A stretch of DNA of 64,000 nt from CAVRXT01 sp049644285 (GTDB taxonomy: Bacteria; Acidobacteriota; Terriglobia; Acidiferrales; UBA7541): the NCBI GenBank assembly GCA_049644285.1, contig JBARRP010000181.1, positions 1-64,000 of the forward strand, in the 5' to 3' direction. The position numbers were made by a program, and so were the translations under genes. Each line of letters begins with the position of its first letter. Within the stretch, counting starts at the first letter, position 1. The notes under the pieces are model-generated. The model was not told where the DNA came from and searched no databases. It worked only from the letters and a program-made list of their open reading frames with translations. Shown piece after piece: positions 15,583 to 23,701 of the stretch.

Positions 15583-16572
15583 GTGACAACAAAACGCATT
15601 CTCGTGACCGGAGCCGGCGGCTTCATTGGTCATCACCTTGTTCGTAAATTGAAAGCAGATGGGCATTGGGTGCGAGGTGTCGACATTAAGCATCCGGAAT
15701 ATGAGCCAACAGCCGCTGACGACTTCGCGATCCTCGACCTGAGAAGATTTGACAACTGCCTCGTGGCGACGCGAAACATCGACCAGGTGTACAACCTGGC
15801 AGCGGACATGGGCGGTATCGGATATATCACCGCCTACCTGGCCAGCATTTCTTGCAACAACACTCTCATCAACGCCCACATGCTGGAAGCGAGCCGTTTG
15901 AACGGCATCGAGCGGTTTCTGTTCTCTTCATCAGCCTGCGTGTACGCGCAGTACAAGCAGAAAAGCGCGGACGTGACGCCCCTAAAGGAAGAAGACGCCT
16001 ATCCGGCTGATCCAGAACCGGGCTATGGGTGGGAGAAGCTCTGGGCGGAGGAGCTGTGCCGTTACTTCTCCAAAGACTACAAGCTGGAAACCAGAATCGT
16101 CCGGTTCCACAACGTGTACGGCCCGCTCGGAACTTACGACGGTGGCAAGGAGAAGGCCCCCGCGGCCGTCTCGCGTAAGGTCGTGCTGGCCCACAACGGA
16201 GGCGAGATCGAGGTCTGGGGAGATGGGGAACAGACGCGCTCGTTCATGTACGTGGACGATTGTGTCGAAGGGCTGCTTCGCTTGATGCACTCCAATCACC
16301 GCGAACCCCTCAATCTCGGTACCGACCGCCTGGTGACCATCAATGAGTTGGTTGATCTCGTCTGTGCGGTTGCCGGCAAGCACCTGCGCAAGCGCCACGA
16401 TCTGAGCAAGCCTCAAGGCGTCCGCGGGAGAAACAGTGATAACTCCCGGCTCCGCCAAGTCCTCGGCTGGGAGCCCTCCATCTCCCTCGAGGAAGGTCTA
16501 GCGATCACCTACAAGTGGATCAGCAACGAAATCTTGAAGGAGAAAGAGGCTCTCGCCGCAACGGCGACCTAA
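15583..16572 (+). CDS. GDP-mannose 3,5-epimerase-like NAD-dependent sugar epimerase
   Basis: 329 residues starting at GTG, with AAAGGAG upstream. It is an extended short-chain dehydrogenase with the NAD motif GAGGFIG. The whole length follows plant GDP-mannose 3,5-epimerase: AADMGGIGYI, SSSACVY, GYGWEKLWAEELCRYF, GGKEKAPAA, WGDGEQTRSF and VRGRNSDNS. The catalytic set is conserved in spacing: Cys119, Tyr148, Lys152 and Lys191 lie 0, 29, 33 and 72 residues along, matching Cys145, Tyr174, Lys178 and Lys217 of the Arabidopsis enzyme. It would convert GDP-D-mannose to GDP-L-galactose or GDP-L-gulose, implying an L-sugar in the polymer. A related GDP- or UDP-sugar epimerase remains possible. Confidence 0.82.
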   Translation: MTTKRILVTGAGGFIGHHLVRKLKADGHWVRGVDIKHPEYEPTAADDFAILDLRRFDNCLVATRNIDQVYNLAADMGGIGYITAYLASISCNNTLINAHMLEASRLNGIERFLFSSSACVYAQYKQKSADVTPLKEEDAYPADPEPGYGWEKLWAEELCRYFSKDYKLETRIVRFHNVYGPLGTYDGGKEKAPAAVSRKVVLAHNGGEIEVWGDGEQTRSFMYVDDCVEGLLRLMHSNHREPLNLGTDRLVTINELVDLVCAVAGKHLRKRHDLSKPQGVRGRNSDNSRLRQVLGWEPSISLEEGLAITYKWISNEILKEKEALAATAT

Positions 16573-16581
16573 CAATCAGCA

Positions 16582-17370
16582 ATGCTCAAAAGCTACCAAC
16601 TTGCAGGACTCCCGCGCGCCAATGTTCTGGGCGTGGGAGTCCATGCTATCGACATGCGCCGGGCGTTGGAAGTCTTCCAGCGCACGGTAGTGGAGCGTAG
16701 GAAAGGTTACGTCTGCGTCACCGGCGTGCACGGAATAATGGAAGCGCAGAAGAATCCTGACTTCCGGGCCATTCTGAATGGCTCTCTGTTGACCACTCCC
16801 GACGGCGTGCCCACAGTCTGGGTGGGCAGATGGCAGGGTTACTCTCAGATGCGCCGCGTCTTTGGTCCGGAACTGATGCTCGAAGTCTGCGCCATGTCCA
16901 TCAGCAAAGGTTATACACACTTCCTATATGGGGGAGCGGACGGTGTGGCCGAGCAACTGCAGGCTGCCTTGCTGTGCAGATTTCCCGGTCTGCGGATCGT
17001 GGGCACTTACACGCCACCTTTCCGCCAATTGAACGAAGCCGAGAAACAGGACCTTTGTGCCCGTGTGGCGAGCGTAAGCCCTGATATCTTCTGGGTCGGC
17101 CTCAGTACACCGAAGCAGGAGCGTTTCATGGCCGAATACTTGCCATGCCTCGATACTCGCGTGATGGTCGGAGTGGGTGCCGCATTCGACGTCCACACCA
17201 ACCGCATCCAGGATGCTCCTGCCTGGATGAAAACCGCCGGCCTACAGTGGCTTCATCGCCTGGGCCAAGAACCACGGCGTCTGTGGAAGCGGTATCTTTA
17301 TAACAATCCCCGTTTTGTTCTCAAGATGACCTCGCAACTCCTCGGCTTGTCGAAATACGAGGCGGTCTGA
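16582..17370 (+). CDS. WecG/TagA/CpsF-family glycosyltransferase (GT26)
   Basis: 262 residues. Family marks run in order: NVLGVGVHAIDM, VCVTGVHGIMEAQKN, TTPDGVPTVWVGRW (with the conserved Asp), FGPELML, FLYGG, and VGLSTPKQERFMAEYL near the end. The enzymes add N-acetylmannosaminuronic acid or related sugars to lipid-linked intermediates at the membrane. The start lies nine bases after the epimerase stop, so they share a transcript. Confidence 0.9.
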   Translation: MLKSYQLAGLPRANVLGVGVHAIDMRRALEVFQRTVVERRKGYVCVTGVHGIMEAQKNPDFRAILNGSLLTTPDGVPTVWVGRWQGYSQMRRVFGPELMLEVCAMSISKGYTHFLYGGADGVAEQLQAALLCRFPGLRIVGTYTPPFRQLNEAEKQDLCARVASVSPDIFWVGLSTPKQERFMAEYLPCLDTRVMVGVGAAFDVHTNRIQDAPAWMKTAGLQWLHRLGQEPRRLWKRYLYNNPRFVLKMTSQLLGLSKYEAV

Positions 17371-17381
17371 GCGATTTAGTG

Positions 17382-17387
17382 CGGAGG
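17382..17387 (+). promoter_or_regulatory. Ribosome-binding site fixing the start at 17394
   Basis: CGGAGG lies six bases before the ATG at 17394. A GTG at 17379 in the same frame would place this site inside the coding region, so the ATG is the better start. Confidence 0.65.
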
Positions 17388-17393
17388 TTCGAG

Positions 17394-20300
17394 ATGATCC
17401 GTGACCGAATTCGCCGGGTCCTGGCTGTATCGCTCGTGGTGGCCGTTGTAGGAGTTCCCGGCATTTATGCTCTGCTTCGTGGCGCCAGTATGCCTTCCAT
17501 TGCGCTGAAGAACGTGCCCACCACCGCGCCAACTCGCGCACCTGTCTCCGCCGGAGTATCGCACATGTCTGCCCCGGAAGAATCTGTCCCTCGACGTCGT
17601 CTCTCGGAGCCCAGCAAGGAGAAAAGTCCCGCGAGCCCAAAGCAACCCATCGTCAGCGTTGTGTCTGCTCGCGCTTCGAAAGTGCGCGCAGATTCCTATC
17701 TTAATGCAGCAAATCGGAAGTCCAACCGCAATGCTCGAGGCGGTACCACCCGCCTTGACTCGGCAGTACGCAACTCTTTCACTGGGCTCTCCCGCCGGCC
17801 GGCCGCCCTCCCTTTGCCCCAATCCGGCGGTTCGCCGCCCAATCCTCCCACGTCAAATTCGCCTGCCGACGGCGTTACAGGGGTTTCCACTTCTCCGACG
17901 TTAAATGTGAATGTTACCGATCCCAATTCTCAGAACCTGACCGTGAATTTCTACGGCAAGGTCATTCCTTCAGCTACGCCGGGTCCGAACTTCTCGATCG
18001 TGGCGCTCCCCGATACGCAATACTACTCCGCTGGCCTGCAGGGCGGGACATTGGCGATGTTCAACTCGCAGACGCAGTGGATCGTCAACAACCGAGTTGC
18101 TCAGAACATCGCCTTCGTAATCGGATTGGGAGACATCGTCCAAAATGGAAATAACGGAGGAAACTATTCGGAGTGGATCAACGCGAACTCAGCCGTCAGT
18201 ATCTTAGATGATCCCACTGCCACCGGACTTCCGCAGGGCATACCGTATAGTTTCGGCGTGGGTAATCATGACCAAGGCCCTGGTGGAGATGGGTCACCGG
18301 ACGACACGGCTGGATACAACCAATACTTTGGCTTCTCTCGCTACAGCAGCAAGTCCTACTACGGCGGCCACTATGGAACGGACAACGATAACCATTATGA
18401 GCTGTTCAGCGCCGGTGGCATGGACTTCATTGTCATCAATATGGCCTATGTCGATCCGCAATACAACGGACCCGAACTCACCAGCATTTTAGCTTGGGCG
18501 AATGGCTTGCTCCAAACCTATAGTTCGCGGCGAGCCATTGTCGTCAGCCATTACTTCATCAACTCCGGTTTTAATGCCTCATGGAGTAATCAGGGCCTAG
18601 CAACTTACAACGCGCTGAAAGGAAATCCAAATCTCTTTCTGATGCTCTGCGGGCACGTGAATCCCCCGGAAGGTCAGAGAGCAGACGTTTACAATGGAAA
18701 TCGGGTCTATACGTTGCTCTCGGACTATCAGGAGACAGGTTTCGGAGGGGATGGCCGGCTCAGGATTCTGACCTTTTCACCCACTAATAATCAGATTCAA
18801 GTCCAGACGTATTCGCCCTACATCAATCAGTACGAGACGACTTCGTCTGGCAACTTCACGATCGATTATGACATGCAAGGCACCGGCAACAACTTCACGC
18901 TGCTTGCGAGCAATTCAGGTGTTCCTTCCGGAAGCTCGACAAGTTACACCTGGCCGAGTCTATCCCCCGGCTCAAAGTATGAGTGGTATGTCACTGTCAG
19001 CAATTCGTCAGGAACAACGGTCGGTCCACTGTGGAGTTTCACGACCACGGGTGGTTCCCCTGATGTGACTCTGTCTCCCTCGAGTCTGAGCTTCCCAAGT
19101 CAGCCGATTAACACGACCAGCACGGCACAGTCCGTCACGCTGAGCAACACGGGCAGCGCTGGGCTCAGCATCACCAGCATCGCCGCCAGCGCGCAGTATG
19201 CCCAAACGAACGACTGCCCGATCAGCCCATCGACGCTGGCCGTAAATGGCATCTGCACGATCAACGTTACGTTCACACCGACGGCCGCCGGCGTGCAATC
19301 CGGCAGTATCACGATTGGCGATAGCGCCGTTGGAAGTCCACAACACATCAGTCTCAGCGGCACCGCCTCGACGCCTGCGCCTGTTGTTAGTCTCTCGTCC
19401 GGCAGCTTAACATTTGGGAACCAGCAGCTCAGCACGACTAGCGCAGCGCAGAGCGTGACATTAAGCAACACGGGGAATGCGACGCTGAATATTACCAGCA
19501 TCGTGCCGAGTGGGGACTATGCCGACACCACGACCTGCGCGGCGACCCTGGCGGCGGCGGCCAACTGCACTATCAGCGTTACTTTTACCCCCAAGGCCAC
19601 GGGGACCCGGACCGGCGCAGTGACCATTACTGACAGCGCCAGCGGCAGCCCACAAACCGTGAATCTGACGGGCACTGGAGTGGCGGCCCCCGCACCGGTC
19701 GTGACCCTTTCGGCCAGCAGCTTAACGTTTGGGAGCCCCGCAGTCACCGTGGTGCAGGACGCGATAGCTACGGGGAGGGGAAGCACCACGCTTGCGGTGG
19801 CGTTCGGTAGCAACGTTACCCAAAACAATCTAATGGTAGTCGGCGTGAGCTCTTCTTCGGGAAACACGTTTGCTTCTCCGGCCATCACAGACACGCTCGG
19901 TAGCAGTTGGTTCCTCGCTGTTGCCGAGAATCCCGGAGCGACTGGCACGCCTTCTCAGTGCAATATCTACTATGCGGTTGTCCCTTCGACCGGGGCTAAC
20001 ACCGTGACCGTCCATGCGACAGGGACCAATAACCTACACCTGCACATCTACGAAATCTCGGGCTTGCTGACTTCCTCGGTTCTTGACCAGATCGGCTCGA
20101 ACTTTCAGTCCGGCGTGACAGCCGCAACAGTCTCTACCGCTGGACCCACGACCGCTGCGAATGAATACGTGTTCGCTTATGTCGGCAGGAACAACGGAAC
20201 GGGGACCTGGACGGCAGGCACTGGATACGGAGATGCGCGGTCATCTCCCAACACTACATCAGCAACCGACGCTTTTTCCGAGGACAAAATCGTCTCCGCC

Positions 20301-22265
20301 ACTGGGACACAGACTGCCGCGGCAACCTCTTCGGCGACAGACGCACTTACCTCGGTCATCGCTACGTTCAAGGCCGCTGGCGGAGGCACAAGGGTGGGCA
20401 CGACCAGCGCAGCGCAGAGCGTGACATTGAGCAACACGGGGAGCGCGACACTGAATATTACCACTATCGTCCCGAGTGGGGACTATGCCGACACCACGAC
20501 CTGCGCAGCGACGCTGGCGGTGGGAGCCAATTGCACGATTAGTGTGACGTTCACGCCCACGGCCACAGGGACCCGTGCCGGTGCAGTGACCATTACCGAC
20601 AACGCTGCGGGCAGCCCGCACATAATCAGCCTGACAGGCACCGGACTGGCGGCCGGCGCACCGGTCGTGAGCTTGAGTGCGTCGAGTCTGACCTTTGGCA
20701 ATCAGCCAGTCAACACAACGAGCGCGACGCAGAACGTGACCTTGAGCAATACCGGCACTGGAACACTGAGCATTACGAGCATTGTACCGAGCGGGAATTA
20801 CGCCGATACGACGACCTGCACAGCGACGCTGGCGACGGGAGCCAATTGCACGATTAGTGTGACATTCACGCCCACGGCCAGCGGGACGCAGACCGGAGCC
20901 ATCACGATCACCGACAGCGCCGCTGGAAGTCCACAGCAGATCAGTCTGACCGGCACCGGCTCAACACCTGCACCAGTAGTCAGCCTTTCGTCAGGCAGCT
21001 TAACGTTTGGGAGCCAAGTCCTCAATACCACGAGCGCGGCGCAGGCTGTGACGCTGACGAACACGGGGAACGCGACGCTGAATATCACCAGCATCGTGCC
21101 GAGTGGGGACTATGCCGACACCACGACCTGCGCAGCAACGCTGCTGGCAGGATCGAATTGCGCGATCAATGTAACATTCACTCCGACGGCCACCGGGACC
21201 CGTACCGGCGCAGTGGCCATTACTGACAACGCCGCGGGCAGCCCGCACATCGTCAACCTGACAGGCACGGGAGTGACTGTCGCCGCACCGGCCGTGAGCT
21301 TGAGTCCGGCCAGCCTGACCTTCGCGAGCCAACTAGTCAACACGACCAGCGCAGCGCAGAGCGTGACATTGAGCAACACGGGGAATGCGACGCTGAATAT
21401 TACCAGCATCGTGCCGAGTGGGGACTATGCCGACACCACGACCTGCGCGGCGACGGTGGCGGCGGCGGCCAGCTGCACCAGTAGTGTCACCTTTACCCCC
21501 AAGGCCAGCGGGACCCGGACCGGCACCGTGACCATTACTGACAACGCCGCGGGCAGCCCACACATCGTCAATCTGACCGGTACCGCGACTCTGACCTCTT
21601 CCATCAAGCTGACAGGAAAGTTCACTGAGGCGAAGTCCGGAAGCACCTCCGTGTCCAGTCAGACCGTGACCAACACCGGGTTCGCGATTGCCTCAGGCGA
21701 CTTGATCGTGGTGATTGTGCGTATCGCGAATGCTGGCGAAAGCACGACCACCTGCAGCGACAACGTCAATCCCGGGAACTATGCTCAGGCCCACTACCAG
21801 GAAGACACATCGAACGGCAGGGCCATGATCCATTACTACATGGCCAACTCCGCTTCCGCTCCCGCCGGCTCGCTGACCATCACCTGTCGCTATCCTTTGC
21901 CGAATCACTCGTATTTGGGAGCGCTGGATTACAGCGGCGCGGCAACATCCAGCCCGCTGGACGGGCATATTGGAACGATCTTTACTACGCCCACGGCCTC
22001 TCCAAGTTCGGGAAGCATCACTCCCACGCAATCTGGAGATTTATTCGTCGGGTCCATGTACATGAGCGAGAGCAGCACCGTCACGGTGAGCTCCGAGAGC
22101 ACGGGCTTTACGACGGAGCTCTTAGGCGGCGAGGGGACGGCAAACCAACAACACGCGCACACGGCCGACGAGGTGCTCGGCGGCGCCTCGGCGCAGAACT
22201 ACAGCCCGACCCTAAGCTCGCCCCTCACGACGATCGATATCCTGACGGCGTACAAAGCTCGTTAG
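17394..22265 (+). CDS. Giant secreted metallophosphoesterase with interrupted HYDIN-like (choice-of-anchor D) repeats
   Basis: About 1,623 residues from the ATG at 17394. An N-terminal hydrophobic segment (VLAVSLVVAVVGVPGIYALL) is followed by a low-complexity Ser/Pro/Arg region. A calcineurin-type metallophosphoesterase domain follows, with Asp207 (PDTQ), Asp247 (GD), Asn291-His292-Asp293 (GNHD), His386 (SH) and His421 (GHVN; the usual second His of GHxH is Asn). A fibronectin-like segment precedes six roughly 100-residue Ig-like repeats with motifs LTFG, TSAAQSVTLSNTG, YADTTTC and ISVTFTPTATGT. The third repeat is interrupted by an inserted domain of about 215 residues. A related domain forms the C-terminus. 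It is probably an exported, surface-associated phosphatase or adhesin of the polysaccharide locus. Substrate unknown. Confidence 0.8.
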   Translation: MIRDRIRRVLAVSLVVAVVGVPGIYALLRGASMPSIALKNVPTTAPTRAPVSAGVSHMSAPEESVPRRRLSEPSKEKSPASPKQPIVSVVSARASKVRADSYLNAANRKSNRNARGGTTRLDSAVRNSFTGLSRRPAALPLPQSGGSPPNPPTSNSPADGVTGVSTSPTLNVNVTDPNSQNLTVNFYGKVIPSATPGPNFSIVALPDTQYYSAGLQGGTLAMFNSQTQWIVNNRVAQNIAFVIGLGDIVQNGNNGGNYSEWINANSAVSILDDPTATGLPQGIPYSFGVGNHDQGPGGDGSPDDTAGYNQYFGFSRYSSKSYYGGHYGTDNDNHYELFSAGGMDFIVINMAYVDPQYNGPELTSILAWANGLLQTYSSRRAIVVSHYFINSGFNASWSNQGLATYNALKGNPNLFLMLCGHVNPPEGQRADVYNGNRVYTLLSDYQETGFGGDGRLRILTFSPTNNQIQVQTYSPYINQYETTSSGNFTIDYDMQGTGNNFTLLASNSGVPSGSSTSYTWPSLSPGSKYEWYVTVSNSSGTTVGPLWSFTTTGGSPDVTLSPSSLSFPSQPINTTSTAQSVTLSNTGSAGLSITSIAASAQYAQTNDCPISPSTLAVNGICTINVTFTPTAAGVQSGSITIGDSAVGSPQHISLSGTASTPAPVVSLSSGSLTFGNQQLSTTSAAQSVTLSNTGNATLNITSIVPSGDYADTTTCAATLAAAANCTISVTFTPKATGTRTGAVTITDSASGSPQTVNLTGTGVAAPAPVVTLSASSLTFGSPAVTVVQDAIATGRGSTTLAVAFGSNVTQNNLMVVGVSSSSGNTFASPAITDTLGSSWFLAVAENPGATGTPSQCNIYYAVVPSTGANTVTVHATGTNNLHLHIYEISGLLTSSVLDQIGSNFQSGVTAATVSTAGPTTAANEYVFAYVGRNNGTGTWTAGTGYGDARSSPNTTSATDAFSEDKIVSATGTQTAAATSSATDALTSVIATFKAAGGGTRVGTTSAAQSVTLSNTGSATLNITTIVPSGDYADTTTCAATLAVGANCTISVTFTPTATGTRAGAVTITDNAAGSPHIISLTGTGLAAGAPVVSLSASSLTFGNQPVNTTSATQNVTLSNTGTGTLSITSIVPSGNYADTTTCTATLATGANCTISVTFTPTASGTQTGAITITDSAAGSPQQISLTGTGSTPAPVVSLSSGSLTFGSQVLNTTSAAQAVTLTNTGNATLNITSIVPSGDYADTTTCAATLLAGSNCAINVTFTPTATGTRTGAVAITDNAAGSPHIVNLTGTGVTVAAPAVSLSPASLTFASQLVNTTSAAQSVTLSNTGNATLNITSIVPSGDYADTTTCAATVAAAASCTSSVTFTPKASGTRTGTVTITDNAAGSPHIVNLTGTATLTSSIKLTGKFTEAKSGSTSVSSQTVTNTGFAIASGDLIVVIVRIANAGESTTTCSDNVNPGNYAQAHYQEDTSNGRAMIHYYMANSASAPAGSLTITCRYPLPNHSYLGALDYSGAATSSPLDGHIGTIFTTPTASPSSGSITPTQSGDLFVGSMYMSESSTVTVSSESTGFTTELLGGEGTANQQHAHTADEVLGGASAQNYSPTLSSPLTTIDILTAYKAR
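19060..21590 (+). repeat. Six choice-of-anchor D repeats, the third split by an insert
   Basis: Imperfect DNA repeats of about 300 bases begin near 19060, 19378, 19689, 20658, 20970 and 21290. The third repeat is interrupted from about 19745 to 20395 and resumes with the same GACCAGCGCAGCGCAGAGCG phase. Repeats two, three and six are almost identical over the stretch coding for TSAAQSVTLSNTGNATLNIT, suggesting recent internal recombination. Confidence 0.85.
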
Positions 22266-22288
22266 ATAGAGCGGGGAAAAAGGTCACG

Positions 22289-23653
22289 TTGAAGCTCCGA
22301 ACCTTCGCATTGATCGTCTTGCTGCCCATTGTGGTTTTGTGTTTACCGCCCACCGTGCAGGCTCAGTCCAAGAGCAACAACTGGGCTTCGGCCAATGGCT
22401 CTTCTACGACCGCTGCGGGCGCTGCACGGGCCGCTGGCAGTTCTGCAGCGTCTCCCACCAGCGGTGTGCCCGTGGTCCTTTTTTCAATGCATGTCCAGGC
22501 GGAGCTTTTCTCCGGGATGCCCTGGCCCTCAGTTTCTTTCGGCAGCATGAGATTGTGGGACACCCACACTACCTGGAACGATCTTAACCCGTCGCCAAGC
22601 ACTTTTAACTGGCCGGCGCTCGACCGATGGCTCGACGCTGCCCAACAACACGGTGTTGACGTGATTTACACCTTTGGCGCCACGCCGACTTGGGCATCTT
22701 CTAATCCGACGGCAAAGTGCGATTACAACCCAGGAGCTTGTTATCCGCCCGCGAACATGCAGGACTGGGACACCTTTGTCCGGGCGATCGCCATTCATGC
22801 CGGGGGCCGGATCAAATACTGGGAAATGTGGAATGAAGCAAACCAGCACGGATACTGGAGCGGAGGCATCCCCGCACTGGTCACGATGACACAGCACGCT
22901 TCCGCGATCATCAAGTCGATTGCTCCCAACGCCATGATCTTTACGCCTTCGGCGGTGGGCGGCAGCGTGGATACATCTACATTTCTCGACAAGTTTCTTG
23001 CAGCAGGTGGTGGCGCGTTGGTGGACGGCGTGGCATTCCACGGCTACGTGAACTCGATTCCCGCCATCCCAGAAGACGTCAACCGCATTGTGGACGCCGA
23101 GCAAAGGATCATGGCCGAGCGCGGCCAGAGTGGCAAGCCCCTATGGGATACCGAGGGAAGTTGGGGACCATCGGACCACCTCACGGGAGACGATGCGCGG
23201 ATGGCCTTCGTGGCGCGGCATTACATTTTGCAGTGGTCGAAAGGCGTGGAACGCTTCTACTGGTATGCCTGGAACGATAAGAGCTACGGAACGCTTTTCA
23301 AATCCAGCACGGGTACGCTCGAAAGAGCAGGTATGGCATACGCACAAGTAGAAAGCTGGCTGGTGGGCGCCACCCTGACTGCACCCTGCTCCGCGAGCCT
23401 GGATTCGATCTGGACATGTAATCTGACACTCGCTGGAGGAGCGTCCGGCCAAATCGTTTGGAGTGCGGCGGTCAACATTCCGATGACTGTTCCGTTCAGT
23501 CCTTCTTCGAACTTTACCCAGTGCACCAACCTTGACGGCAGCATCACGCAACTTTCCGGTGGGCCGATTCAAATTGGAGGCAAGCCCGTCCTGCTGACTA
23601 CCAGCCGGGCACGCCATCAGCCCGCCATGAGATCTGCGCTCAACGGTGACTGA
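22289..23653 (+). CDS. Secreted clan GH-A glycoside hydrolase (GH39/GH5-like)
   Basis: 454 residues, starting at TTG 23 bases after the previous stop. A clear signal peptide (LIVLLPIVVLCLPPTVQAQ) ends at Ala-Gln-Ala. The barrel carries RLWDTHTTWNDLNP and WPALDRWLDAAQQHGVDVIYTFG, then the acid/base glutamate in EMWNEANQ (Glu183) and the likely nucleophile in LWDTEGSWG (Glu289), about 106 residues apart as in clan GH-A retaining enzymes. The C-terminal 90 residues look like a small beta domain. It is a probable polysaccharide-cleaving enzyme of the locus, used for trimming, release or self-degradation of the polymer. Exact family and substrate are not assignable by eye. Confidence 0.8.
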   Translation: MKLRTFALIVLLPIVVLCLPPTVQAQSKSNNWASANGSSTTAAGAARAAGSSAASPTSGVPVVLFSMHVQAELFSGMPWPSVSFGSMRLWDTHTTWNDLNPSPSTFNWPALDRWLDAAQQHGVDVIYTFGATPTWASSNPTAKCDYNPGACYPPANMQDWDTFVRAIAIHAGGRIKYWEMWNEANQHGYWSGGIPALVTMTQHASAIIKSIAPNAMIFTPSAVGGSVDTSTFLDKFLAAGGGALVDGVAFHGYVNSIPAIPEDVNRIVDAEQRIMAERGQSGKPLWDTEGSWGPSDHLTGDDARMAFVARHYILQWSKGVERFYWYAWNDKSYGTLFKSSTGTLERAGMAYAQVESWLVGATLTAPCSASLDSIWTCNLTLAGGASGQIVWSAAVNIPMTVPFSPSSNFTQCTNLDGSITQLSGGPIQIGGKPVLLTTSRARHQPAMRSALNGD

Positions 23654-23701
23654 TCATTTCCGATCCATGTTTTTGACGCCTCGACGCAGGGTGAAATCCG
23701 A

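Noticed and set aside
19060..21590. Regular repeats considered as a CRISPR-like or satellite array
   Set aside because: The repeats are in frame, about 300 bases long and encode a known Ig-like fold.
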